A stretch of DNA of 64,000 nucleotides, taken from assembly GCF_004153685.1 (NCBI RefSeq), contig NZ_SDQD01000001.1, forward strand, positions 496,001-560,000, read 5' to 3'. Of this stretch, positions 17,595 through 26,259 are shown in pieces. A program made the translations under genes and the position numbers. Position 1 is the first letter of the stretch. Every line of letters begins with the position of its first letter. The notes below the pieces were generated by a model. It did no database searches and was not told where the DNA came from. It saw nothing but the letters and a program-made list of their open reading frames with translations. This DNA comes from Pollutimonas harenae. Its GTDB lineage: Bacteria; Pseudomonadota; Gammaproteobacteria; Burkholderiales; Burkholderiaceae_B.

Positions 17595-19152
17595 ACATGT
17601 CATGCTCGCGCGGCTCAAGCTGGGCCAGCAGGCCGGTCTCCCAGGCCAGATACTGGCGTGCCGCCTCTCGGTTGCCATCATGCCGGTCATGGACGAAAAA
17701 CAAATAGTCGATGCGTTCGGCATCAGGCGGCACATTGGAAGTTGCCATAAGGGGATAACCGGCGGCCTCCCATGCATCCATCCCCCCTTCCAGCAAATAT
17801 GCCTCTGCCGGCAACTCTAATGCTGCCAATGCGGCCACGCCAGGATCGTCAGCCACCAAAATAAAGGGCGGCTTGCGACCTTGCAACTGCTCTGCGATAC
17901 GGGGACGAATGGCCCACACAGCACCGGGAACATGGCCTGCACGATATGAGGCGCTTGCACGCACGTCGACCACGATGCATTGGCCTTTTTCAATGCGATC
18001 ATGCACACTCTTGGCCGGCATAAGAGGAAGTAACGGCAATGCGGGCACCATCGCTTCGGGCCAGTTAAAACCCGACGCCTGCGTCAGGGTTTGTTTCAGC
18101 ACATAGGCATCATGACCCATCTGACGCAGCCAGCCTGCCACGACAGGTGCACGCACACCATCGTCATCGAACAACACGATATGCGCACCCCGAACACCCA
18201 CATATTGGTCCGTGGCCTGAATCAGCTGACCACCTGGGGTATGCTGCGCGCCCGGCAGCGTAGCTGTGTTGAACTCTTCTTCCGTACGTACATCGCACAG
18301 GAAAACGGAGCATTCCCCCTGTACCAGCCAGTCCAGGACCGTGACAGCATCCACGTAAGGCACGTCCAGTTGTTGCGCCAGCCATTCCGAGCGAGCCCGA
18401 GCGTCCTCATTGGCCATCACCTCGCTGTACTTGCGCTTGCTACCGTGCTCGAGATCGAGCCCTTCCAGATACCATCCTTGCGTACCGTTTTCCAATGCAA
18501 AGACTGGGTTGGGTATACCCAGATTGATGAGCGTCTGGGCACCAATAATGCTGCGGGTACGGCCTGCACAATTGATGACAACGGTAGTTTTTTCATCAGG
18601 TACCAGTTCGTGAATACGATAAGCCAGCTCGCCATTGGGGCAGCATACGGCCTGGGGGATATTCATTTTTCGGTATTCGTTGAACGGGCGCCCATCCAGT
18701 ACAAGCAACGAGTGACCGTCTTCCATCATGCGCGACAGCTCAGCCGCCGAGATACGCGGCGTACGGCAGGTATGTTCAACCAGCTCGCCAAAAGTCTTGG
18801 AAGGTACATTCACCCCGGCAAACAAGACATAGCCTGCGTCCTTCCAGCCACGTGAACCACCTCGAACAATGTGCACGTTGCCATAACCGATGGCGGCCAA
18901 ACGCTGCGCCGCCTTGCCGGCAATGGATTCGTCATCATCAAACAACACTACCCGCACTGACCGGCGCGGTACCAGCCGCGTGATGTCGAGTTCCAGACGT
19001 GAGTACGGTAGCGGCGTGGCAAATAGCGGGTGGCCTTCCCCATACAAGCCATGTTCACGCACATCCAGGAAAGCCAGTTCCCGCCCGTCGTACAGCCAGT
19101 CCTGGACCTCATGCGGCTCTATAGTCCGATTCGTCATGTGCACAGTATCCAT
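17563..19152 (-). CDS. Four-domain rhodanese-like protein
   Basis: About 529 residues from ATG 19152 (ATG 19137 possible). Four rhodanese-like repeats can be read: near 10-110 (LDVREHGLYGEGH), 133-235 (LDGRPFNEYR), 270-360 (LCDVRTEEEF) and 385-480 (VDVRASASYRAGHVPGA). Only the second keeps an active-site Cys loop (NCAGRTRS, Cys about 195); the others have FDDDES, FDDDGV and ADDPGV at that place. Rhodaneses move sulfane sulfur to acceptors. It lies 8 bp downstream of the cysteine-dioxygenase-like gene, so the pair probably acts in cysteine or thiol oxidation and sulfur trafficking. Confidence 0.88.
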   Translation of the reverse strand: MDTVHMTNRTIEPHEVQDWLYDGRELAFLDVREHGLYGEGHPLFATPLPYSRLELDITRLVPRRSVRVVLFDDDESIAGKAAQRLAAIGYGNVHIVRGGSRGWKDAGYVLFAGVNVPSKTFGELVEHTCRTPRISAAELSRMMEDGHSLLVLDGRPFNEYRKMNIPQAVCCPNGELAYRIHELVPDEKTTVVINCAGRTRSIIGAQTLINLGIPNPVFALENGTQGWYLEGLDLEHGSKRKYSEVMANEDARARSEWLAQQLDVPYVDAVTVLDWLVQGECSVFLCDVRTEEEFNTATLPGAQHTPGGQLIQATDQYVGVRGAHIVLFDDDGVRAPVVAGWLRQMGHDAYVLKQTLTQASGFNWPEAMVPALPLLPLMPAKSVHDRIEKGQCIVVDVRASASYRAGHVPGAVWAIRPRIAEQLQGRKPPFILVADDPGVAALAALELPAEAYLLEGGMDAWEAAGYPLMATSNVPPDAERIDYLFFVHDRHDGNREAARQYLAWETGLLAQLEPREHDMFKPVVVPVRP

Positions 19153-19160
19153 ATTGCTGG

Positions 19161-19748
19161 TCAACGACGTGTCTGCACGCCAATCTTCATGGTTTCGCAG
19201 GTACCCTGCTCAAGGTTGTAGGCCGTACGTTCCGTCAATGTTTCAAGTGCACGTCCGTATAAATGAAGATGGCGTATCGGCTTCTCGCCTTCTATCTGCA
19301 CGGCATGAATGTCATCAGCCAACAAGGCAATGCCCGTGCCCGGCGCCACAACGACAGTGCCTTCCTGAACCAGGTCTGCCTTGCCAGGCTGACTGGCATC
19401 ATCCGTTCTGCGATAGACAAAGTTGTTTTCCACACCCTCAACGGCCGCAATACAGGCCCATGTGGTGTGGTTATGAGGAACGATTTTCTTGCCCGGCAGC
19501 ATGACATTGAGATACAGCGCATAGCTATGATCCGGGTCTTCCTGAATCATGTAGCGTGCCTGGAGCTCGCCGTCGGCTGGAGGAGGAAAGGCCTCAGCAT
19601 TCCATAGGGATTTATCGGCGGCGAGTGCAATCAGCTCTTCCAGCACCTTAGCCATCTGAGCACGGTCATTACAGTCGGTCGACGCAAGTTTCCTTATGTT
19701 TTCCAGGGCAGCATGCGTGGCTGCTTGAGTTTGGGCGGGTATGGCCAT
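19161..19748 (-). CDS. Cysteine dioxygenase-type thiol dioxygenase (cupin)
   Basis: 195 residues, the usual size for bacterial thiol dioxygenases. These non-heme Fe(II) enzymes oxidise cysteine or 3-mercaptopropionate to sulfinates. Metal ligands are H92 and H94 in PHNHTTWA and H148 in [15 protein letters not shown] follows at the C-terminal end of the cupin barrel. Cysteine versus mercaptopropionate specificity cannot be called. First gene of a two-gene leftward unit with the rhodanese-like protein. No signal peptide. Confidence 0.88.
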   Translation of the reverse strand: MAIPAQTQAATHAALENIRKLASTDCNDRAQMAKVLEELIALAADKSLWNAEAFPPPADGELQARYMIQEDPDHSYALYLNVMLPGKKIVPHNHTTWACIAAVEGVENNFVYRRTDDASQPGKADLVQEGTVVVAPGTGIALLADDIHAVQIEGEKPIRHLHLYGRALETLTERTAYNLEQGTCETMKIGVQTRR

Positions 19749-19857
19749 CGGGGCAATCCTTATCTGCTATTGGGTACGTGACTAAACACATTATGGTCGC
19801 TATGCGGCGGGCACGACAACTCAGGTTGTACGCTTTTTAATTATCGAGTGCTGTTTT

Positions 19858-19912
19858 TTGATGTTTTATTGATATTTTTTTGACGATTTTTTGTTCATGC
19901 ATGTCCTAGTGT
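19858..19912 (+). promoter_or_regulatory. Four-copy 11-bp-phased repeat with -10 box upstream of the first GT2 gene
   Basis: TTGAT (19858), TTGAT (19869), TTGAC (19880) and TTGTT (19891) start exactly 11 bp apart. After the last copy there are 11 bp and then TAGTGT (19907-19912), a plausible -10 box, and no good -35. The same order and spacing recur at 23070. Phased direct repeats just upstream of a -10 are the classic site of OmpR/PhoP-type response regulators; one is encoded at 21042. Confidence 0.75.
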
Positions 19913-19993
19913 CCTGTTTAGCCAATACGAATTTCAGCACACCCATCAAGCACATAGGGCTTCCGTCTGATCGCAGGCGAGCCCGCACAGCAT

Positions 19994-20983
19994 ATGAACA
20001 AAAGAAACCAAACCCAGTACCCGGAATTTTATCGAAATGATCAGCTGGAGCTGTCTGTGGTCATTCCATTATTCAACGAACATGAAGTACTTGGGCTTAT
20101 GTATGAAAAGCTCAAGACCGTGATCACGCCCCTGCGCATACGCTACGAATTACTGTTTGTAGATGACGGAAGTCATGACGGCACAGCACATGCGCTGGCA
20201 ACGCTTTCCACGAACGACCCGTCGGTTACGGTCGTATTCCTGGCTCGCCATTTTGGCAAAGAATCTGCCTTGGCTGCCGGCTTGGCCCAGGCTGGCGGCC
20301 GTGCTGTTGTAATCATGGATGGCGACATGCAGGATCCGCCGGAAGCCATTCCAAGAATGCTGAATGCATGGCACCATGGCACCGACGTCGTCCGCATGAA
20401 ACGCCAGCGCCTCATCGGGGAAACGCCATTCAGGCACTATGCCGGCTTGTGCCTTGATCATATTTTGAACGCCATTTTTGATCTGGGCATGCCTGCAGAC
20501 AGTATTGATTTCATGCTGTTCAGCCAGGAAGCTGCAACGGCATTGGGTCTAGTGGCTCAAAGAAGGAGGCATATGGCATCGATGTTTGCATGGGCCGGGT
20601 TTCGCGAAACCGTCCTCGAATATCAAAGATCGCCGCGCGCTGCCGGCACGCATTCGTGGAGCCCAAGACGGCATATTCCCGATTTTTCAGGCAAGGCCGA
20701 CTGCCACACCATTATCGAAACACTACTGCGCGGCGGCATGCTGTGCGGCCTGATCATGATGCTAACCAGCCTGCTTTATGCTTGTTTCGTCATGGCTGCC
20801 ATTACAGGCGGAGGGTTCTTCAATTCCGCTGCACCAGCCTTATTCTTTTGGGGCGGATTACTGTTCTTTTCGGGAGGAGCCTGCAAGCATGTACTCAGAT
20901 GCTTCCGTCAAGCCAGGCACCCCCAATACGACATTTGCAGGCTTGAACGCGCCCATGCGGCAACAACCATGCAGCATGCTTAG
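19994..20983 (+). CDS. GT2 polyprenyl-phosphate glycosyltransferase, divergent copy
   Basis: 329 residues. Family 2 glycosyltransferase of the DPM1/ArnC type, which loads a sugar onto undecaprenyl phosphate. SVVIPLFNEHEV, FVDDGSHDGT, FLARHFGKESALAAG and the metal-binding DGDMQDPPE are present, with two C-terminal hydrophobic segments (about 245-295). Clearly a paralogue of the gene at 23593, but the later DTGDFRLLSR block is DSIDFMLFSQ and the region between the catalytic domain and the membrane helices differs, so specificity or activity may have changed. Its promoter carries the phased repeat array; the two-component system genes follow 58 bp downstream. Confidence 0.88.
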   Translation: MNKRNQTQYPEFYRNDQLELSVVIPLFNEHEVLGLMYEKLKTVITPLRIRYELLFVDDGSHDGTAHALATLSTNDPSVTVVFLARHFGKESALAAGLAQAGGRAVVIMDGDMQDPPEAIPRMLNAWHHGTDVVRMKRQRLIGETPFRHYAGLCLDHILNAIFDLGMPADSIDFMLFSQEAATALGLVAQRRRHMASMFAWAGFRETVLEYQRSPRAAGTHSWSPRRHIPDFSGKADCHTIIETLLRGGMLCGLIMMLTSLLYACFVMAAITGGGFFNSAAPALFFWGGLLFFSGGACKHVLRCFRQARHPQYDICRLERAHAATTMQHA

Positions 20984-21041
20984 GTGTAAGCTTCTGCATT
21001 GAAGCGCTGGTTCACCCCAATCTCTATTCGAAGATAACAAT

Positions 21042-21752
21042 ATGCCCTTGATGCACGCCGTACGCATGCTGATCGTGGAAGATCACGCCGGATTAGCCGC
21101 GAATCTGCTGGAATTTTTCGACGACGACCGTTACATACTTGATTTTGCGTCAGATGGCTTGATGGCACTGCATCTTGTAGCTACCAATGAATACGACATC
21201 ATCATCCTGGATGTCATGCTACCGGGAGTTTCGGGATTCGAGATATGCCGTCGCATTCGCAACGACCTTCAATGTTCCACCCCTGTCATTATCATGACCT
21301 CAAAGGATCAACTGCGCGACAAGGAAGAAGGCTTCACTGTTGGCGCAGATGATTATCTGGTTAAACCGTTCAATTTGCGCGAACTTCAATTAAGAGTCGA
21401 CGCACTCTACCGGCGCAAGTCTGGCTTTGCACGAACACCAGGAATCAGCATACCTGGCATCCATTTTGATCCGGGAACATTTCTGGTGCGTACCGATGAC
21501 GGCAACCAGCTGGAGCTATCGGGTACGGCAGCGCGAATATTCGAAGAACTTATCAAGTCTTATCCCGATTTTCTGTCCTACTCTCAAATTCAGGATACCG
21601 TTTGGGGAGAACGGGAAGTCGACATGAATACTCTGCGTACACACGTATACTCGCTGCGTAAGCTATTGCAGGATACGTTCAAGTACCCGATGATTAAAAC
21701 CATACATGGACGAGGATACAGGCTGCTGACACCCAAGCAAGAAACCCAATGA
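21042..21752 (+). CDS. OmpR-family response regulator
   Basis: 236 residues. The receiver domain (1-120) has the acidic pair E13/D14, phospho-acceptor D57 in ILDVMLPG, and Lys in DYLVKPF. The C-terminal winged helix (about 140-232) ends in NTLRTHVYSLRKLL and IKTIHGRGYRL, the usual recognition helix and wing. It overlaps the kinase gene by 4 bp. This class binds direct repeats as head-to-tail dimers, and the two phased arrays flanking this gene in the same block are the obvious target. Confidence 0.94.
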   Translation: MPLMHAVRMLIVEDHAGLAANLLEFFDDDRYILDFASDGLMALHLVATNEYDIIILDVMLPGVSGFEICRRIRNDLQCSTPVIIMTSKDQLRDKEEGFTVGADDYLVKPFNLRELQLRVDALYRRKSGFARTPGISIPGIHFDPGTFLVRTDDGNQLELSGTAARIFEELIKSYPDFLSYSQIQDTVWGEREVDMNTLRTHVYSLRKLLQDTFKYPMIKTIHGRGYRLLTPKQETQ

Positions 21753-23011
21753 AGCTCAAGTCCATCTCCCGCAGAGTCTATCGCGCCATACTGGCTGTCA
21801 GCCTGGTCAGCATGGCAGCCATGGTCGTGACCGTGCTGCTGGTCAACGAAGACCTTGAGCACACCATGCTGGACGTGGAATTCGCACAAGAGCGCGACTT
21901 CATTATTGCCAACTACACCGGCAGCGATGTGCTCGTATGGGATACTCCAAATCTGTCCGTCGTTTTTGTGCCTTCAGGCAAGCCTCGCCCTGCCGTCATG
22001 CCGCAGATTTTTCGTGGACTACCTACTAAGCACTCGGCCGAAATCGAACTCGCAGGCAAAACCTATCTTGTCGCGGTGGATACCGTTGACACGGGTGTAC
22101 TTTATGTTGCCAAGAACATCACTCATTTTGAAGATCGCGAGGCCTTGTTTGAGATCGCCCTGACCGTCATGGCCTTGGTCATTATTGCATTCAGCCTGTT
22201 GCTGGCGGCCCTGAGCAGCCGGCGCATCGTCAGGCCGCTGCAACTGCTTTCAGACAGGATCAACCGGACTCCCGTAGGATCAAGCATGCCTCGCATGGCC
22301 ACCGACTACGTGGATGCCGAATTGCACTCGATCGCCATGACTTTCAATCGTTTCCTGAATGAGCTGGAGTCTTACGTACGACGGGAGCAATCCCTGTTGA
22401 ACCTGGCCAGCCACGAGCTGCGCACGCCGATCGCCGTGATGTCGGGTGCTCTGGATATTCTGGAAGCCCGCAATCAGCTCAGTGCCAACGACCAGGCAAC
22501 GCTGGCGCGCTTACGCAAGGCATGCGACGAAATGCGGGACAACGTCACGGTCTTGCTGCAACTGGCGCGCCGCGAACATGGCAATCAGGTTCAGCAAATA
22601 TTCAATGTAGGCCCTGTGGCTGAACAGGTCATACAGGACCTGAAGGCCAGCCACCAGACAGATGGCCGTGTACTGCTGAATGAACAATCAGCACTGACGG
22701 TCACCGCCGATCCCGTCATGGTACGCATGTTGCTACGCAACCTTATACAAAACGCAGTCCAGCATACCAAGAATGATATTTGTGTGACCATCACTGGAAC
22801 TGCCATTGACATTGAAGACCGGGGCCCTGGCTTGTCATCCCATCAGCAAGCTATTTTGCGAGGCGAACAAAAAATGGCTTCAGATGGATCCACCATCAGC
22901 GGCTTAGGTCTATATATTGTCACGCTCATGGCCGAAAGGCTGCACTGGTCACTCAATATTGCACAGACCGACAGCCATGGCACAAGAATTCGCCTGAGCC
23001 CCGGCACATAG
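21749..23011 (+). CDS. Membrane sensor histidine kinase
   Basis: 420 residues. TM1 (about 13-32), a periplasmic sensor domain of about 100 residues, TM2 (about 136-156), HAMP (RRIVRPLQLLSDRI), then the H-box ASHELRTPIAV with H222. N-box LLRNLIQNAVQHT, DRGPG and GLGLYIV complete the ATPase domain. Partner of the preceding regulator by 4-bp overlap. The periplasmic part has no recognised ligand motif; in similar envelope loci the signals are cations, pH or cationic peptides, which is inference only. Confidence 0.93.
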   Translation: MKLKSISRRVYRAILAVSLVSMAAMVVTVLLVNEDLEHTMLDVEFAQERDFIIANYTGSDVLVWDTPNLSVVFVPSGKPRPAVMPQIFRGLPTKHSAEIELAGKTYLVAVDTVDTGVLYVAKNITHFEDREALFEIALTVMALVIIAFSLLLAALSSRRIVRPLQLLSDRINRTPVGSSMPRMATDYVDAELHSIAMTFNRFLNELESYVRREQSLLNLASHELRTPIAVMSGALDILEARNQLSANDQATLARLRKACDEMRDNVTVLLQLARREHGNQVQQIFNVGPVAEQVIQDLKASHQTDGRVLLNEQSALTVTADPVMVRMLLRNLIQNAVQHTKNDICVTITGTAIDIEDRGPGLSSHQQAILRGEQKMASDGSTISGLGLYIVTLMAERLHWSLNIAQTDSHGTRIRLSPGT

Positions 23012-23069
23012 TTAGTCCGCGCCTGATATACGGCCACCTCTTTCGAAAAAAATTGAGTATCACGCGTTC

Positions 23070-23124
23070 TTGATGGAATCTTGATAATTGTTTGACGAAT
23101 TCTTGTTGCCTGAACTCGTACGCT
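23070..23124 (+). promoter_or_regulatory. Four-copy 11-bp-phased repeat with -10 box upstream of gtrA
   Basis: TTGAT (23070), TTGAT (23081), TTGAC (23092) and TTGTT (23103) start exactly 11 bp apart, and TACGCT (23119-23124) follows 11 bp after the last copy as a -10 candidate. Motif sequence, phase and distance match the array at 19858 although the bases between differ, which points to selection. It precedes the GtrA/GT2/GT39 operon. Confidence 0.75.
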
Positions 23125-23135
23125 AGCGTCATTGC

Positions 23136-23624
23136 ATGTCTCATCGAGTCCCAGCATTGAAATTCTCACTTCCTCCGAAGCAGACAACGCAGCAAGCACC
23201 ACGCCCAGCCCATCAAACGGGCTCCAAGCCGCTTATAACGCAACTTACCCAGTTCCTGATGGCCGGTGGACTGGCTACCTGCCTGCACTGGTCAGTGATG
23301 GGCCTGCTGGTCTGGATGGGCTTCCAGCCCGTAATAGCCACCACCGCCGGCGCACTGGCCGGCTCCTTCCTCAACTACCTGCTCCAGTTCTACGGACCAT
23401 TCAAGGGCAACGGCACACATGGCGCAGCCATCCCTGCCTATGTCCTGACGGTGATATTGGGTTGGTGCATCAACGCAGGCTTGCTCCATAGCCTGATCCA
23501 CTTTGCCCACATAGGGCTGGGCCTGGCACAGCTATGTACTACCGCCACTGTTGCCGCAATGAATTTCACTCTTTACCAAAGGATGGTGTTTCATGAACGC
23601 ACTAGTCGAAAACTGGCATCCTGA
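23136..23624 (+). CDS. GtrA-family membrane protein (lipid-linked sugar flippase type)
   Basis: 162 residues with four hydrophobic segments between about 38 and 150. FLMAGGLATCLHWSVMGLLV and AGALAGSFLNYLLQFYGPF match the GtrA family, with TLYQRMVF at the C-terminus. GtrA proteins are proposed to flip undecaprenyl-phosphate-linked sugars across the inner membrane. The 3' end overlaps the second GT2 gene by about 30 bp, a tight coupling typical of gtrA-gtrB pairs. Confidence 0.9.
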   Translation: MSHRVPALKFSLPPKQTTQQAPRPAHQTGSKPLITQLTQFLMAGGLATCLHWSVMGLLVWMGFQPVIATTAGALAGSFLNYLLQFYGPFKGNGTHGAAIPAYVLTVILGWCINAGLLHSLIHFAHIGLGLAQLCTTATVAAMNFTLYQRMVFHERTSRKLAS

Positions 23625-24642
23625 CATTCCTCAGGATAGCCACATTGAGCTTTCGGTTGTGGTGCCCTTATATAACGAGCACGAGGTCATCACTCTGATG
23701 TACCAGCGCTTGACGACTGTGCTAACTGAGCTTGCCATCACTTACGAACTGGTTCTGGTCGACGACGGCAGCCGCGACGGTACACCTAATGCAATAAGCC
23801 ACCTGGCCAGGCAAGATCCAAACATCACCGCAGTATTCCTGAGTAGAAACTTCGGCAAGGAGGCTGCCCTGACTGCCGGCATCGAGCATGCCGCCGGCGC
23901 CGCAGTCGTTATCATTGACGCCGACCTGCAAGACCCTCCGGAGCTGATTCCACAGATGCTGGACGCCTGGCGAAACGGAGCCGATGTCGTGTGCATGCGC
24001 CGCCGTTCCAGAGCCGGCGAAACCTGGCTCAAGCGAGCCAGCGCACACCACTTCTATCGCTTGTTGAATACAATCAGCGACGTAGAGATTCCGGCCGACA
24101 CAGGCGACTTCCGGCTGCTCAGTCGCAAGGCGGTCTATGCCCTGCAGCAGCTGAATGAGCGCAACCGCTATATGAAGGGGCTGTTTGCCTGGATAGGTCT
24201 ACCCACTACCGTCATTGAATACGATCGCATGCCTCGCGCGGCGGGCATCACCAAATGGGATTATCTAGGTCTGCTCAATCTTGCCTTCCAGGGCATCACC
24301 TCTTTTTCGACGGCACCACTCAGGTTTGTCATGGGCAGCGGCCTATTGACCGCCCTACTCGGCGTGCTATTCACCTTGTGGATAGTGACGAAGGCGCTGC
24401 TCCTGGGAGATCCGGTGCAAGGCTATCCCTCGCTGATCTCGATGATTACGATTCTCGGCGGCGTCCAGCTCCTATCCATAGGCTTGCTGGGCGAGTATCT
24501 GGGCAAAACTTATTATGAAGCGAAACAGCGCCCTGTGTACCTGGTGCGCGACGTACTGAAGCGGGGAAAATCTGTCGACAACATGACGGCATACAAAAAT
24601 TTCTCGTCTATAAAAAAAGAAACATATGCACCGTTCAGATAA
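23593..24642 (+). CDS. GT2 polyprenyl-phosphate glycosyltransferase (GtrB/ArnC-like)
   Basis: 349 residues. SVVVPLYNEHEV, LVDDGSRDGT, FLSRNFGKEAALTAG, the DADLQDPPE metal site, DTGDFRLLSR, RYMKGLFAWIG and YDRMPRAAG are all canonical for GtrB/DPM1 enzymes. Two C-terminal membrane helices (about 245-305) end with LGEYLGKTYYEAKQRPVY. It transfers a sugar from a nucleotide donor to undecaprenyl phosphate on the cytoplasmic side. Overlaps gtrA upstream and the GT39 gene downstream by 17 bp. Confidence 0.93.
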   Translation: MNALVENWHPDIPQDSHIELSVVVPLYNEHEVITLMYQRLTTVLTELAITYELVLVDDGSRDGTPNAISHLARQDPNITAVFLSRNFGKEAALTAGIEHAAGAAVVIIDADLQDPPELIPQMLDAWRNGADVVCMRRRSRAGETWLKRASAHHFYRLLNTISDVEIPADTGDFRLLSRKAVYALQQLNERNRYMKGLFAWIGLPTTVIEYDRMPRAAGITKWDYLGLLNLAFQGITSFSTAPLRFVMGSGLLTALLGVLFTLWIVTKALLLGDPVQGYPSLISMITILGGVQLLSIGLLGEYLGKTYYEAKQRPVYLVRDVLKRGKSVDNMTAYKNFSSIKKETYAPFR

Positions 24643-26095
24643 GACCCCCTGGATCATTCTGGCAACCGTGCTGCTTTTGCCACTGATTTCCATCAGCGTC
24701 ATTCCTTTTTATGACACCAGTGAACCCCGCTATGCGGAGATAGCCCGCATCATGGCGCAATCGGGCGACTGGATAACACCCTGGTTCAGTCCTGGCATCC
24801 CCTTTTGGGGTAAACCGCCTCTTTCATTCTGGGCGCAAGCTCTGTCCATGAAGGCATTCGGCTATACCGAATTTGCTGGAAGATTTCCATCATGGATATG
24901 CCTGCTGCTCAGCAATGCCATTCTGCTGAGGGGCATCGGCCTCTTGCGTGGCCCACGCATCGGGCTTTGGACGGCCATCATCTACAGCACCTGCACCTTG
25001 GTCTATATCAGCTCAGGGGCAGTGCTCACCGATCCCTTCCTGGCGTTGGGCACCACACTGTCATTGGTTTCCTTTGCAGTATCCGTCCGCACCCAGAACC
25101 AGATAAAAGCAGAGGGTAAACCCCGGCATGGCGGGTGGTCTTACGGACTCTTCATCGGCCTGGCGATTGGCCTGCTGGCCAAAGGACCATTAGCGGTAGT
25201 GTTGACCGTCGCACCTATATCAATCTGGTATGCAATGAACCGCAAGAGCGTTTTATTGGCAACATCATTACCATGGCTCAAAGGTCTGTTGCTGATGACT
25301 GTACTAAGCCTACCCTGGTACATATTGGCCGAAATCAAGACACCAGGCTTTCTGGACTATTTCATTGTGGGCGAGCACTTTCGTCGATTCCTTGATCCTG
25401 GCTGGACAGGCGACTTGTATGGTACGGCCCACAAGCAGGCATATGGAATGATTTGGTATTACTGGCTCCAGGCATCGTTTCCATGGGGTATTTTGACCCT
25501 TATTGCCATGCTTGGCGCGTTGCGCAGTACACGTTTGCGTTCAGCCATGCAAGCTGTGCGCCAAGACCCCTGGTTCAGCTATTGGTTAGCCAGCGCCCTG
25601 TTTGCGCCGCTATTTTTCACTTTCTCGGCCAACATACTTTGGACTTATCTTCTACCTTCACTGGCCGGATTCAGTGTGCTGGCCGCAGGCTTTGCCCAAC
25701 AACTGGAAGAACGCTTCAATTTTCCAAGACAAAGGCTATGGCCGGCGACGGGCCTTGTACCTGCAGTCATTCTGATACTAAGTGCAGTTGCCTGGATCAA
25801 TCCCGACCTGCGCAACACTGAACGCAGCCTCGTGCGCTACGCCATGCAACACAATGAATCCATACCCTTGCTCTACCTTTCGACCCCGCCTTTCTCGGCA
25901 CAGTTCTACTCGGGCGGACACGCCAGGGCAATACAAGCAAGCGAACTGGCCCAAGCCATTAAAAGCAAGGCGCCATTCTATCTGGCGATTCCAAAGGATC
26001 AACAAGATACTGTTGCAAGAATGCTTAAGAAAGCACCTAGTGTGGCCTTCACCAACAAGCGCTACGCACTTGTGAGGATCCCGGCTGGTTCGTGA
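24626..26095 (+). CDS. ArnT-like GT39/GT83 membrane glycosyltransferase
   Basis: 489 residues, about 11-12 membrane helices. The first periplasmic loop has YDTSEPRYAEIARIM and FWGKPPLSFWAQA, the acidic and metal-site signature of ArnT and related lipid-to-lipid sugar transferases. It would move a sugar from the undecaprenyl carrier to an acceptor in the outer leaflet, often lipid A phosphate. With GtrA and GT2 this gives a complete donor-flip-transfer route. Bordetella uses an analogous lgm locus to put glucosamine on lipid A; the amino-sugar deacetylase of that route is not seen here. Confidence 0.9.
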   Translation: MHRSDKTPWIILATVLLLPLISISVIPFYDTSEPRYAEIARIMAQSGDWITPWFSPGIPFWGKPPLSFWAQALSMKAFGYTEFAGRFPSWICLLLSNAILLRGIGLLRGPRIGLWTAIIYSTCTLVYISSGAVLTDPFLALGTTLSLVSFAVSVRTQNQIKAEGKPRHGGWSYGLFIGLAIGLLAKGPLAVVLTVAPISIWYAMNRKSVLLATSLPWLKGLLLMTVLSLPWYILAEIKTPGFLDYFIVGEHFRRFLDPGWTGDLYGTAHKQAYGMIWYYWLQASFPWGILTLIAMLGALRSTRLRSAMQAVRQDPWFSYWLASALFAPLFFTFSANILWTYLLPSLAGFSVLAAGFAQQLEERFNFPRQRLWPATGLVPAVILILSAVAWINPDLRNTERSLVRYAMQHNESIPLLYLSTPPFSAQFYSGGHARAIQASELAQAIKSKAPFYLAIPKDQQDTVARMLKKAPSVAFTNKRYALVRIPAGS

Positions 26096-26259
26096 GATCT
26101 TGTGCTATCTGCTTGCAACTTTATTTCACTGGATTTCATAACAGCCCTGCTATTTGACTGAACTGTTTCTGGCGGTTTCGACCGCCATCAAGACCACTGC
26201 ATTCCGAATTAGGATAGGGACGTGACTAGACCGTCTGCGTAGGCAGCCTGGGAGAAAAC

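Noticed and set aside
18091-18855. 254-codon plus-strand frame
   Set aside because: Opposite the four-domain rhodanese gene; no domain or start signal.
26170-26187. TGGCGGT-TTCG-ACCGCCA hairpin after the GT39 gene
   Set aside because: A clean stem but no U-tract on either strand, so not called a terminator.
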